This document shows positions 48,670 through 55,316 of a stretch of DNA of 64,000 nt, piece by piece (position 1 is the stretch's first letter; every line of letters starts with the position of its first letter). The DNA comes from Afipia massiliensis. GTDB taxonomy: Bacteria > Pseudomonadota > Alphaproteobacteria > Rhizobiales > Xanthobacteraceae. Position numbers and translations under genes: made by a program. The stretch is from positions 496,001 to 560,000 of the forward strand of contig NZ_JACHIJ010000002.1 of assembly GCF_014203115.1 (NCBI RefSeq), in the 5' to 3' direction. The notes below the pieces were generated by a model that saw only the letters and a list, made by a program, of their open reading frames with translations, ran no database searches and was not told the origin of the DNA.

Positions 48670-48688
48670 GTGGTGTAAGTCACACCAC
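48670..48688 (-). promoter_or_regulatory. Conserved leader hairpin of porin 2
   Basis: Same GTGGTGT-AAGTC-ACACCAC hairpin as in the porin 1 leader, at the same distance from the start codon. Confidence 0.5.
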
Positions 48689-48817
48689 TTGGTTGGTTCC
48701 CTTAATCCCCGCTAACCGCCCGGTCGCCTCGCGCTTTCGGACACTCCCGCTGAACGCGAGCGACTTAAGCGAAACTCCCAAACGGGACGACCTCGGGATG
48801 CCCCCCTCCGTCGCTTC

Positions 48818-49096
48818 CACAAAGATGCCGGATGAATGCCTTGTTGCACAAGAATTGATTGGCAATTGCTCGGATTTGGACACGGTTGTGTGGTTTTCAC
48901 GCAACAGAAAGGGGGCCTTTTCCCCTATTGGTAGCCCTGGAGGGGCTAATGCTGGCGAAAGTACAACTCCTGGCCCCCTGCCCGACCGCTCGATGAGCAT
49001 CGACTCAGCGACTCAGTCGCGCATCGATGATGGCGGCGGGGGGTGTATGTCCGGCTTTACAACAACTCTGCTTTTATTACCGTAGATACAGGCGAC
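48818..49096. other. Gap between the porin 2 leader and the Rep-like gene
   Basis: 279 bases beyond the porin homology. It probably contains the porin 2 promoter and the end of the Rep-like transcription unit. One feature, CCCTGGAGGGG within a GGGG...CCCC-rich run at 48910-48945, can fold. No gene is supported. Confidence 0.4.
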
Positions 49097-50077
49097 TCAG
49101 GAAACGAGAGCATTTTCACCGCTAGACGGCAGAAAATGAGCAATGGGGATGTTCTTGAGAAACGGCCCTGAGCCGTAGTTCTGGATCAGCGCCTGAACGC
49201 ACAAGCTGCCGGATTTATCGTATGCATACGCGCGCCAGAGAACTTGCCCGGTACGGCGGTCGTCGGGTCCCGGTTCTTGCCGCCGCTTCCCGAAACGCTT
49301 GTTCAGGCTATGGCGACCTAGCCGGGCGATATCGACATCGCGTAACACGAGGTGCTTCTGCCAGAAGGCGCGGAAGTCGAACGCGAGCAAATCCGCGATG
49401 CTGGCAATGCCAACGGCGCGCACGGCGCGGGCAGAGCAAATCCGATACTCGATATGCAGGCAATCGACCTCGCCGGTGACGGGGCTGGGTTTTGAGATGT
49501 ATCCGCTGAGATATTTGCCGTTCCATCGGCGGCCGGTCGACATGCCGCCGTTGTCAAACTCGATGGCCTCGTTCTTGCCATTCCAAAGCTGGACGAAGCA
49601 TCGCTTGAACGCAGCGAACGCCTCGCGCAGGATCTGTTCGTTCGCCAGAATGATGTCGAGCGCGATTTCGAGATAGATGATGAGCGGCGGTTGACGGTCA
49701 CGCTTCGGCAACGCGCCGTCGCCTTTCGGAATGCGGTCATCGCGTGAGGCCAGGTATTCGAGCGCCACGCGGTTTGCGCCGACAAGTTGAACCTGTTCTT
49801 TGAAGGGGAAGATGTTCAACTGCCGGAATGCGCCGCTCGCATCCTTTATCCATTGCCCATGCCGATGCACGTCGAGGCTTTGACAGTTATCCGCGAGATG
49901 CTGCTGTTCTTCGGTTGTCAGCGACCGCTTGAACAGAATGCGGCCCGAGTGCGCGTAAACGTAAACGTCGAGCGGCGCGAGCGCGACTAGGAAAGCGGCG
50001 GCGTCAGGGCGAGTCGAACGGCCAACCGGACGCGGGGGCCTTGGGGAACTAGCCGGGTTGACCGCCGCCGCGCGCAT
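49097..50077 (-). CDS. Rep-like protein of the integrated element
   Basis: A 326-residue protein not firmly assigned. The central and C-terminal parts (NGKYLSGYISKP, then DCLHIEYRICSARAVRAVGI and DLLAFDFRAFWQKHLVL) recall rolling-circle plasmid or filamentous-phage replication initiators, where a strand with H-x-E-x-R is followed by a helix naming the host-strand nuclease region. I do not see the full HUH and Tyr set with certainty, so replication is inference. The N-terminal 25 residues are Pro/Arg-rich and the true start could be further downstream (the ATG at 50075-50077 has only a weak ribosome site). It lies at the end of the int-alpA run. Confidence 0.45.
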   Translation of the reverse strand: MRAAAVNPASSPRPPRPVGRSTRPDAAAFLVALAPLDVYVYAHSGRILFKRSLTTEEQQHLADNCQSLDVHRHGQWIKDASGAFRQLNIFPFKEQVQLVGANRVALEYLASRDDRIPKGDGALPKRDRQPPLIIYLEIALDIILANEQILREAFAAFKRCFVQLWNGKNEAIEFDNGGMSTGRRWNGKYLSGYISKPSPVTGEVDCLHIEYRICSARAVRAVGIASIADLLAFDFRAFWQKHLVLRDVDIARLGRHSLNKRFGKRRQEPGPDDRRTGQVLWRAYAYDKSGSLCVQALIQNYGSGPFLKNIPIAHFLPSSGENALVS

Positions 50078-50414
50078 TTGAAGGGCCTTTTGGACCGGTT
50101 GTAATTCGGCCCCGAGGGGGCCGCCCGTGAAGCCCCGGCTTTTGGCCGGGGTTTGGAACCCGTTTTGTCGCCCCTGTCGCGGCCCACGGTAAGCATTTCG
50201 CGTTCAGGGGCGGCAGTGCCCGCCCTCTTGCCGGAAAACGGCCGTCGCGGCTGTGTCAGAATGCAACCTCCGTCGAAAGCCTCAACTGCTGGGTGCACGC
50301 TGGGGGCGGCACCCAACAGCCGCGCCGCCGTGCCGGAGCGCGAGAAAGGAAACCAAACCGCGCTCGCTGCCTGCCGCGCCCCGAAAGGTAGGCCGCAGAC
50401 TCAGGGTGTTGTTT
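50078..50414. other. Hairpin-rich non-coding stretch upstream of the Rep-like gene
   Basis: 337 bases with several strong inverted repeats: GCCCCGGC-TTTTG-GCCGGGG (about 50133-50152) and GCTGGGTG...CACCCAACAGC (about 50289-50322), with GGGGCGGC repeats. No gene is supported. The arrangement could be an origin or the leader of the Rep-like gene. Confidence 0.4.
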
Positions 50415-50704
50415 CTATGAACGAGGACACCGCCCTGTGGTCTTCGCCAGCGGCAGCGTCATCGAACTGCGGCTGGAGATGCGAGCCTTCTGCGCATCGT
50501 ACATATCCGCGCGCCGGTCTAGCTCAGCATCGGTGAGGGACAACGAACCCGGCCGGTGGCCCGCACTATCGAAGACCGGCATGGCGTCCATGAGAGTCAT
50601 CTCGGCTCTGATCGACTCGCCATCGCGGCAAAAATAATTGCCCTCGGACTCGTCGAGAATTCTCACGAACTTGCCGTCGCGATATAGCTTGGTAGGTTTT
50701 TCAT
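50415..50704 (-). pseudogene. Small element gene with a frameshift near its start
   Basis: A readable frame of 83 codons from a GTG at 50666 begins MRILDESEGNYFCRDGESIRAEM. Upstream in the same frame lies KPTKLYRDGKFV, but the natural start, an ATG at 50704 with an ideal GAGGTAAC ribosome site and only 5 bases after the alpA stop, is in another frame. Adding one A to the run of five A at 50697-50701 would join them as MKKPTKLYRDGKFV-RILDESEG. So the gene is either frameshifted, read by slippage, or carries a sequencing error. The product resembles small proteins of other Bradyrhizobiaceae islands; the function is unknown. Confidence 0.55.
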
Positions 50705-50709
50705 TTCAG

Positions 50710-51054
50710 TTACCTCGCTTTGCGCCGCCCATCGGCGCTGGTTGAGTTCGTACGGCGCGGGACGCGCGCCGGGCGTGCATCATCGCGCGCAGCCTTCGGC
50801 GGGCGGCGACCACGCTTCAATGTTTGAGGTTCATCAGATGATGGCGCGCGCGACTTCTCGATGCGCTCCCTGATCCAGTCCTGAATTTCGCTTTCGATCC
50901 AAGCTACGCGGTTGACGCTGAGCGCAATCTGCTTCGGAAAAGCACCGGCGGCCATCATCACGTAGAGGCTAGGCGCAGGTATGCCGGTCATATCGACGAC
51001 CTGTTGCATTCGCACCAGTCGGGTCGCCTGCTGCTGAACTTCTGGTGAACCCAT
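50710..51054 (-). CDS. AlpA-type regulatory protein
   Basis: A 114-residue protein with an AlpA/excisionase-like winged helix: TRLVRMQQVVDMTGIPAPSLYVMM (about 11-34), then FPKQIALSVNRVAWIESEIQDWI, the usual R-x-x-W-x-x-x-E-[IV]-x-x-W signature. The last 45 residues are basic and disordered. Such proteins switch on integrase or excision genes of P4-like satellites. GAGGT precedes the ATG. Between the unknown 207-residue gene and the frameshifted small gene. Confidence 0.85.
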   Translation of the reverse strand: MGSPEVQQQATRLVRMQQVVDMTGIPAPSLYVMMAAGAFPKQIALSVNRVAWIESEIQDWIRERIEKSRAPSSDEPQTLKRGRRPPKAARDDARPARVPRRTNSTSADGRRKAR

Positions 51055-51110
51055 CGCGCCAAACCTCGTGAACGATAACGAGGTCTAGCCGGTACTAAGC
51101 CCGCAGACTC

Positions 51111-51734
51111 CTAGACTTTAACGGGCTTATTTCCGGTGAACACGGCGAGTGCTTCGACCAGTTCGTCAACGAGGGGACGCGCCGCGAAGCGCAACTCACG
51201 GCAAACAAGATATTCCGCGTGCTTGGTCGGGCCGACTTTATACGGCGATTTCTTCGACGCACCGGGCAGGCCGATCAGGTCGGTGGCCTCCAATGGCGCG
51301 TTCAGCTTCGAAAACTCCGCGCTCGTCTTGGCCGCCGTCACGCGGGCTAGTTCTTTTATCTCATCGCTATTCAGTCGTTCGCGACCGTATCGATCAGTGA
51401 AAATATCTCGCGCGGCGCACATAAACCAAACCGCGACTTCAATGGCCTCTTGCTCATCGGTGGGAGTGCCGGACGGTCCACCATGGCGGCGTTCGAGAAA
51501 TTCCTTCAGCAGCAAGGCGACAGCAGCACGGCCTTGCGGCGTGAGGGGGGCGTCGCTGTTGATGTATTCAACAAGGTCGTCCCACTTGCCGTCTCTGGCG
51601 CGTATGACCAGCCATGACAGATGATCGCCGGGCTTGGTTCGGGTCGGGCGCTTCACAGCAAAGCCGCCTTCCGAGCGTTTCACAACGCGGTTATTTTTGC
51701 GATTGCTTAGAATCTCTTCGTACCTCGATGCCAT
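51111..51734 (-). CDS. Unknown protein encoded behind the integrase
   Basis: A 207-residue soluble protein, rich in helices, without a recognised domain. It begins MASRYEEILSNRKNNRVVKRSEGG; its start codon overlaps the integrase stop (TGATG), so it is translated with the integrase. Notable segments are GDHLSWLVIRARDGKWDDLVEYI, a helix LTPQGRAAVALLLKEFLERRHGG, and IKELARVTAAKTSAEFSKLNAP. Its position suggests a role in the element's maintenance or transfer, which cannot be shown here. Confidence 0.7.
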   Translation of the reverse strand: MASRYEEILSNRKNNRVVKRSEGGFAVKRPTRTKPGDHLSWLVIRARDGKWDDLVEYINSDAPLTPQGRAAVALLLKEFLERRHGGPSGTPTDEQEAIEVAVWFMCAARDIFTDRYGRERLNSDEIKELARVTAAKTSAEFSKLNAPLEATDLIGLPGASKKSPYKVGPTKHAEYLVCRELRFAARPLVDELVEALAVFTGNKPVKV

Positions 51735-52960
51735 CACGCTAAGTCCCCTTTACGCAGCGGGGTCACAACGCCATCGCGCTTTGCCGGTGGCTGAGCACAA
51801 TAGTTCATCCAGTCACGCATGAGTCTGCGCCTCTTCTCCAACAAGTCACCGCGCCGGTACGCGGCCTCGACTTTGTCGGCGACCGCGTGCCAGAGCGCGG
51901 CCTCGCTTACGATGTTTTCGTAACGGGTGCATTCCGCCGCCCAGTCTTTGAAGCTGGACCTAAATCCGTGGACCGTCATGCCCTTGCGCACCATGCCGCG
52001 CACGAGTTCGAGCATGGCCATATTCGAGATGCCCTTGCCTCGCGTGCCGCCGACGAAAACATGCGGGTTGCCGTCCTCACGCGGCAACGCCTTCAAGATG
52101 GTGATGGCACGGTCGCAAAGCGGAACGACCTTCGGTTTGTTGCCCTCGATTTTCACCCCCGCGCGATCCGGCGGAACCGTCCAGAGTTTTTCGGCTAGGT
52201 CGAGTTCGTGCCACGTTGCCCCGATCACAGCGCCGGTGCGCGCGGCGGTGAGGATCGTGAATTCCAAGGCGCGAGCGCTGATGCTGTCACGCTTGCGCAG
52301 TTCGGTCATGAAGCCGGGTACGGCAGTATATGGCATCGCCTCGTGGTTCTTGACCCTTGCCAGCCGCGACCGGCCCGGAAAATCATGAGCAAGGTTTCCG
52401 CGCCACGCGGCCGGGTTGTCCCCCTCCCGCGCCCCGTTCGATTTTGCGTAATCGAGTATCTTTTCGATGCGGCCACGGATGCGTTCGGCCGTTTCTGGCG
52501 TCTTGGCCCAAACCGGCTTCAGCACCTTCAGGACTTTGGTCTTATCGACATCGCATACCGCCTCATCGCCAATGTCCGGGTAGACGTAGGTCGTGAGGGT
52601 GTTGGTCCATTGCTGGCGATGCTTCGCGTTTCGCCAGCCGGGTGCCTGTGCCTCAACATAGGCCGTGGCCATCTGCTTGAACGTGGTCTTTTTGCGGGCT
52701 TGGGCTTTCGTGTCCGCAATCGGGTCAATGCCGTCGTCTAGTTGGTCCCGGCACTTCCCAGCCTTTTTGCGTGCTTTCTCCAAGCCGACCTGAGGATAAG
52801 GGCCGAGTCCTTTCTGACGGACCCGGCCACCGATGCGGTACTGAAATATCCACGCGCGCGTGTTGAACGCGGAAACCTGAAACCAGAGGCCACCACCGTC
52901 AGCATACCGACCTCGCTCAGTGAATGATTTCAACTGAGTTGCTGTCAGCCGATGAAGCAT
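51734..52960 (-). CDS. P4-type tyrosine recombinase/integrase
   Basis: A 408-residue integrase. N-terminal DUF4102-like arm-binding part (GGLWFQVSAFNTRAWIFQYRIGG in pieces, RQKGLGPYPQVGLEKAR), a core-binding domain (about 95-200), and a catalytic domain with Arg in TAARTGAVIG, His-x-x-Arg in VHGFRSSF, His in LWHAVADKVEAAYRRGDL and the nucleophile Tyr in AAYRRGD. It sits 150 bases from the tRNA-Ser tail repeat (53113-53126), its expected attachment site. All catalytic residues are present, so it may still be active. Confidence 0.93.
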   Translation of the reverse strand: MLHRLTATQLKSFTERGRYADGGGLWFQVSAFNTRAWIFQYRIGGRVRQKGLGPYPQVGLEKARKKAGKCRDQLDDGIDPIADTKAQARKKTTFKQMATAYVEAQAPGWRNAKHRQQWTNTLTTYVYPDIGDEAVCDVDKTKVLKVLKPVWAKTPETAERIRGRIEKILDYAKSNGAREGDNPAAWRGNLAHDFPGRSRLARVKNHEAMPYTAVPGFMTELRKRDSISARALEFTILTAARTGAVIGATWHELDLAEKLWTVPPDRAGVKIEGNKPKVVPLCDRAITILKALPREDGNPHVFVGGTRGKGISNMAMLELVRGMVRKGMTVHGFRSSFKDWAAECTRYENIVSEAALWHAVADKVEAAYRRGDLLEKRRRLMRDWMNYCAQPPAKRDGVVTPLRKGDLA

Positions 52961-53112
52961 CGAAAAACCCTACCCATTTTTGTACCCATACATTGCATCC
53001 TGAAGGGGCTATTTCCCCCCATAACCGCTAAGGCATAGAAGCCGGGATAAGTCCATGGGAACGATGGGTTTTTTCAATTAGGGTAAATTAGGCTAGAAGC
53101 CCGCCGGGCGGA
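52961..53112. other. Integrase upstream region with possible arm sites
   Basis: About 150 bases between the integrase start and the repeat. Contains TACCCA/TGGGTA-like boxes (CCCTACCCATTTTTG, TGTACCCATAC and, in reverse, GATGGGTTTTTT). A similar TTTCTACCCATGC box lies at 46366-46378 near the other end. They could be integrase arm sites and the int promoter. Confidence 0.3.
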
Positions 53113-53126
53113 CTCCGTCTCCGCCA
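53113..53126. repeat. Right attachment site (attR), copy of the tRNA-Ser tail
   Basis: CTCCGTCTCCGCCA, identical to the last 14 bases of tRNA-Ser (46293-46306), in the same orientation. The bases before it (GGGCGGA) do not continue the tRNA match. Confidence 0.6.
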
Positions 53127-53183
53127 TCCTGCTTCGCGCTACGCGCTTCGCAGGATTGGCATCCGGCGGGACGAAGCAGGATG
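53125..53183. repeat. Palindrome starting at the tRNA tail
   Basis: CATCCTGCTTCG (53125-53136) and CGAAGCAGGATG (53172-53183) form a 12-bp perfect inverted repeat that begins within the CCA of the tRNA tail copy and ends at the hairpin before the GIY-YIG gene. Confidence 0.8.
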
Positions 53184-53210
53184 CCCTCCGAAGCCTCGGC
53201 GAAGGAGGGC
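53183..53210 (+). promoter_or_regulatory. Hairpin that covers the GIY-YIG ribosome site
   Basis: GCCCTCC (53183-53189) pairs with GGAGGGC (53204-53210); the AAGGAGG ribosome site, 8 bases before ATG 53218, is inside the stem. This would restrict translation. Confidence 0.5.
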
Positions 53211-53217
53211 TAATTCC

Positions 53218-53453
53218 ATGTGGTACGTCTATCTGCTGGAGAGCGATACCGCCGAAAATCAGCGCTATGTCGGCGTAACCTCAGATTTGAAACGGCGCAC
53301 CGCCGAACACAATGCTGGAAAATCTACGCATACATCGAAGTTCATGCCTTGGCGGCTCGTGACCTACGTGGCTTTCTCGGATGAAGCCAAGGCGGCTTCA
53401 TTTGAGCATTATCCGGCTCGGGGCACGCCTTCGCTAACAAGCGTCTGTGGTAG
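53218..53453 (+). pseudogene. Decayed GIY-YIG nuclease-like gene
   Basis: The frame starts MWYVYLLESDTAENQRYVGVTSDLKRR, a GIY-YIG domain (YVYLLES ... RYVG) like UPF0213 proteins of about 90 residues. It stays in the normal family up to SFEHY (about residue 64), then shifts: the next bases read, in another frame, SGSGHAFANKRLW-stop, the family's usual end (stop TAG at 53451-53453). About 7 bases appear to be missing at 53411. The gene is thus frameshifted. It is preceded by a tRNA tail, a palindrome and a covered ribosome site. Confidence 0.8.
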
Positions 53454-53523
53454 GGATCGTATCACGCAGGCGCGGCGCTCGAAGCCAATGCGCTCAGCAG
53501 GTCAAAACCGGCAGCCATGTCTC

Positions 53524-53790
53524 TTAGTGCATCGCCATCCACGCCCGCGCTTCACGCTGAGCTGTTGCGATCTCGACATCGGACATCAGCCCGGCGACTT
53601 CCCGGCGCAGCGAGATGGCATCCACCCTGCCCTTGAGCGCAGCCAGGTTGAACCACTTGTGTGCGGCGACAAGATCGATCAGGCCGTTTCGCCCGCTCGA
53701 ATAGATCATGCCGAGGTCGAACAGGATGTCTCCGTTCGCCGCCTCCTCGACCGGCAGCGCGGTGCCGGTATCGATCGTTCCCTGAAACAT
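53524..53790 (-). CDS. Sel1-repeat-like protein
   Basis: An 88-residue acidic protein with one Sel1-type repeat: DILFDLGMIYSSGRNGLIDLVAAHKWFNLAALKG (residues about 21-54, in pieces LGMIYSSGRNG and AAHKWFNLAALKG), then a helix region ending VEIATAQREARAWMAMH. Sel1 repeats mediate protein-protein contacts; the partner is unknown. Small proteins of this layout are common in Rhizobiales. The 70 bases between it and the GIY-YIG remnant hold nothing recognised. Confidence 0.78.
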   Translation of the reverse strand: MFQGTIDTGTALPVEEAANGDILFDLGMIYSSGRNGLIDLVAAHKWFNLAALKGRVDAISLRREVAGLMSDVEIATAQREARAWMAMH

Positions 53791-54629
53791 CCTGGCTCTC
53801 CGATTTCCCGCCGCGGCGAGCGCGGCTCCTGTCGATATTCTGCTTGATGCGACCGTTGCTTTTGTTGGCGCGTATTCCGCAAAACCGGTTTGCCAATTCT
53901 GCGGAATACGCGTTCGCCGTTTGCCGGCTTGTTGGGATCATATGACCCGTAAAATTTGAATGGCAGTTTAAGCATCGCGATGAATCGAACGTGAACGCAG
54001 CGCTCGCGCGCCGCGCGTCGAATCGCAGAAATCCCATGTTTTCAAGCATTTCTCGGCAATCGTGACAATCGATTCACCTTCGTCTTTGGCGAAGCGATAA
54101 CCATTGCGCGGACAAGAGTCAGCGTGACGCGCATGGTCGCGCTTGCTGAGTGCAGGATGCTGACCGAGGCGGTCGCCGGTGTTCACAGCCGGGACTCTTA
54201 TCGACGAGACACACGCCGGATGCGGTCATTGCCCGCGCGGACAACGTCACGTCAGAGAGTCGGAGATTGTTTTCTGGTCTTGGAGAGATCGCCGCCGGAT
54301 GCACTCGAGGGAGGCATGGACAGTGCGGCTCAAAAAAACGAGGGCGTCGGTGAACACGTCAGGACTGAGATTTCACCGGGCCGCCTGCCGAGGCAGACCG
54401 CCGGGAAACTGCGAGGTCATCCCCCGCAACGAACGAAGAGCTCTTGAACTCTTCTGCCTGACCGGCCCCTTGCGGGAACGATGGTCAGACCGTCTCGCCT
54501 GATGTCTCGCCGACACCCTCTTTCGTCGACTGGAGCCGCCGGTTCAAACTCGTTCTTGCGAACAGATCAGCCTGGCGGCTCTTGTGACGATGCCGGCATC
54601 ATGTGCCGGCAATTCCATAAGGCGTAGCC
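53791..54629. other. Long stretch without a supported gene
   Basis: 839 bases upstream of the Sel1-like gene and downstream of the Lys-rich gene. It holds a palindrome at 53870-53911. Open frames of up to about 107 codons exist on both strands but lack ribosome sites, family motifs or a convincing codon pattern. GGGAGGC ATG at 54310-54318 has a ribosome site, but the 43 codons behind it do not look like a protein. A small RNA gene is possible. Confidence 0.4.
53870..53911. repeat. Rhizobial-type palindrome
   Basis: Perfect 12-bp arms GCGTATTCCGCA / TGCGGAATACGC around AAACCGGTTTGCCAATTC. The AAAACCGGT core is shared with the ribD-ribE palindrome. Confidence 0.75.
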
Positions 54630-54722
54630 TTACTTCTTCTTCTTGGCGACCTTGCGGGTCTTCTTGGCAGTCTTCTTCACTGCCGACTTCGCCTTCTTCG
54701 CCTTCTTCGCTTTCTTGGCCAT
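54630..54722 (-). CDS. 30-residue lysine-rich basic protein
   Basis: A very short gene: MAKKAKKAKKAKSAVKKTAK then KTRKVAKKKK, 30 residues with 16 Lys and 1 Arg. The ribosome site AGGAGG stands 6 bases before the ATG at 54720-54722, the best in the region, which argues for real translation. The composition resembles the tail of histone H1, HU-like or AlgP-type proteins, so nucleic-acid binding is likely, perhaps nucleoid compaction or ribosome association; this is inference. It has a long, structured upstream region. Confidence 0.75.
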   Translation of the reverse strand: MAKKAKKAKKAKSAVKKTAKKTRKVAKKKK

Positions 54723-55316
54723 GTTGCCCTCCTAAGTTCGTGAGATGGCTTAATCGCTGTGTGCACTCGGGAATCGAAATGCACTTCATCTGGATTACAC
54801 CAACGCACTCAAAAAAACAGTGTCCCGCTTAAGGAAGTGTTTACGCACAAGGCGCAGCGCGCGCTGCAAACACGAAACGGAAGCGTTGCAACGCCTCTGC
54901 GTGACACTGCATCGCGCGCACGAAACGCCTGAGCGACGCAACATCACGCATCAAAGAAACGACTGTGCCGCAGTGGTTTCTTTCATCGCAACACAACACG
55001 CATCGTAACGCCTTTAAAACCGCGGATAACTCTGCGGCTGGCGAAAAGTGCGTTTCGCGGACTCTGAGTCGCAAATTTTGGCAACAAAAATATTTTCTGG
55101 AAAATTTGGTTTTGGCGCGATCAGCGCTCGCACCGGAGAACTTTTCCGGACGCTTTTGCGAATCTGATTCGCAAATCGATTCCACGTCGCGAGAGGTTTT
55201 CGCCGCCGGCGTACCGATGCTGCGCGCTCATCGTCGCATCGAAAACCGAAAACGAGATGACCGGAGAGCGCGCGCAAGCTCGCCGCGCGCACCCGGCATC
55301 ATCGCGTTAACGATGT
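54723..55316. other. Upstream region of the Lys-rich gene, no other gene seen
   Basis: 594 bases, clearly lower in GC than the surroundings between 55070 and 55130 (ATATTTTCTGGAAAATTTGG). It carries a row of CGCAAC, GTTGCAACGCC and GAAACGCC-type words at 54875-55015 and the perfect palindrome listed separately. Short frames on both strands look unconserved. Confidence 0.4.
55155..55175. promoter_or_regulatory. Perfect palindrome, candidate operator
   Basis: TTTGCGAATC-T-GATTCGCAAA, 21 bases with exact symmetry, in the non-coding region between gatB and the Lys-rich gene. A half site, TCGCAAA, recurs at about 55069. Confidence 0.4.

Larger units (their letters stand above)
47032..48817. repeat. 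Porin duplication unit 2
   Basis: Second copy of the porin segment; it matches 43943-45703 from the terminator to about 190 bases upstream of the start codon, with a sharp end after GTCGCTTC at 48817. Same orientation as unit 1. Confidence 0.85.
46307..53126. mobile_element. Probable integrated element at tRNA-Ser(GCU)
   Basis: About 6.8 kb between the tRNA 3' end and its 14-bp repeat. It contains a P4-type tyrosine recombinase, an AlpA-type regulator, an unknown protein, a frameshifted small gene and a Rep-like protein, all on the minus strand, plus a MerR-like gene and a porin copy near the tRNA. The integrase lies at the end away from the complete tRNA. No conjugation or phage structural genes are seen, so it would be a small integrative element or a remnant. 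The porin part may be a host duplication rather than original cargo. Confidence 0.55.

Noticed and set aside
48693-49085. 130-codon open frame upstream of porin 2 on the plus strand
   Set aside because: Its first half is the duplicated porin leader read backwards and the second half lacks a ribosome site or any motif.
49097-52960. Search for an insertion sequence or transposase in the accessory region
   Set aside because: The only recombinase is a tyrosine integrase; no DDE transposase, IS inverted repeats or target duplications were found.
54124-54447. Overlapping frames of 60-107 codons in the gap before the Lys-rich gene
   Set aside because: Several frames overlap, none has a ribosome site, and products are Arg/Ser-rich without similarity to known families.
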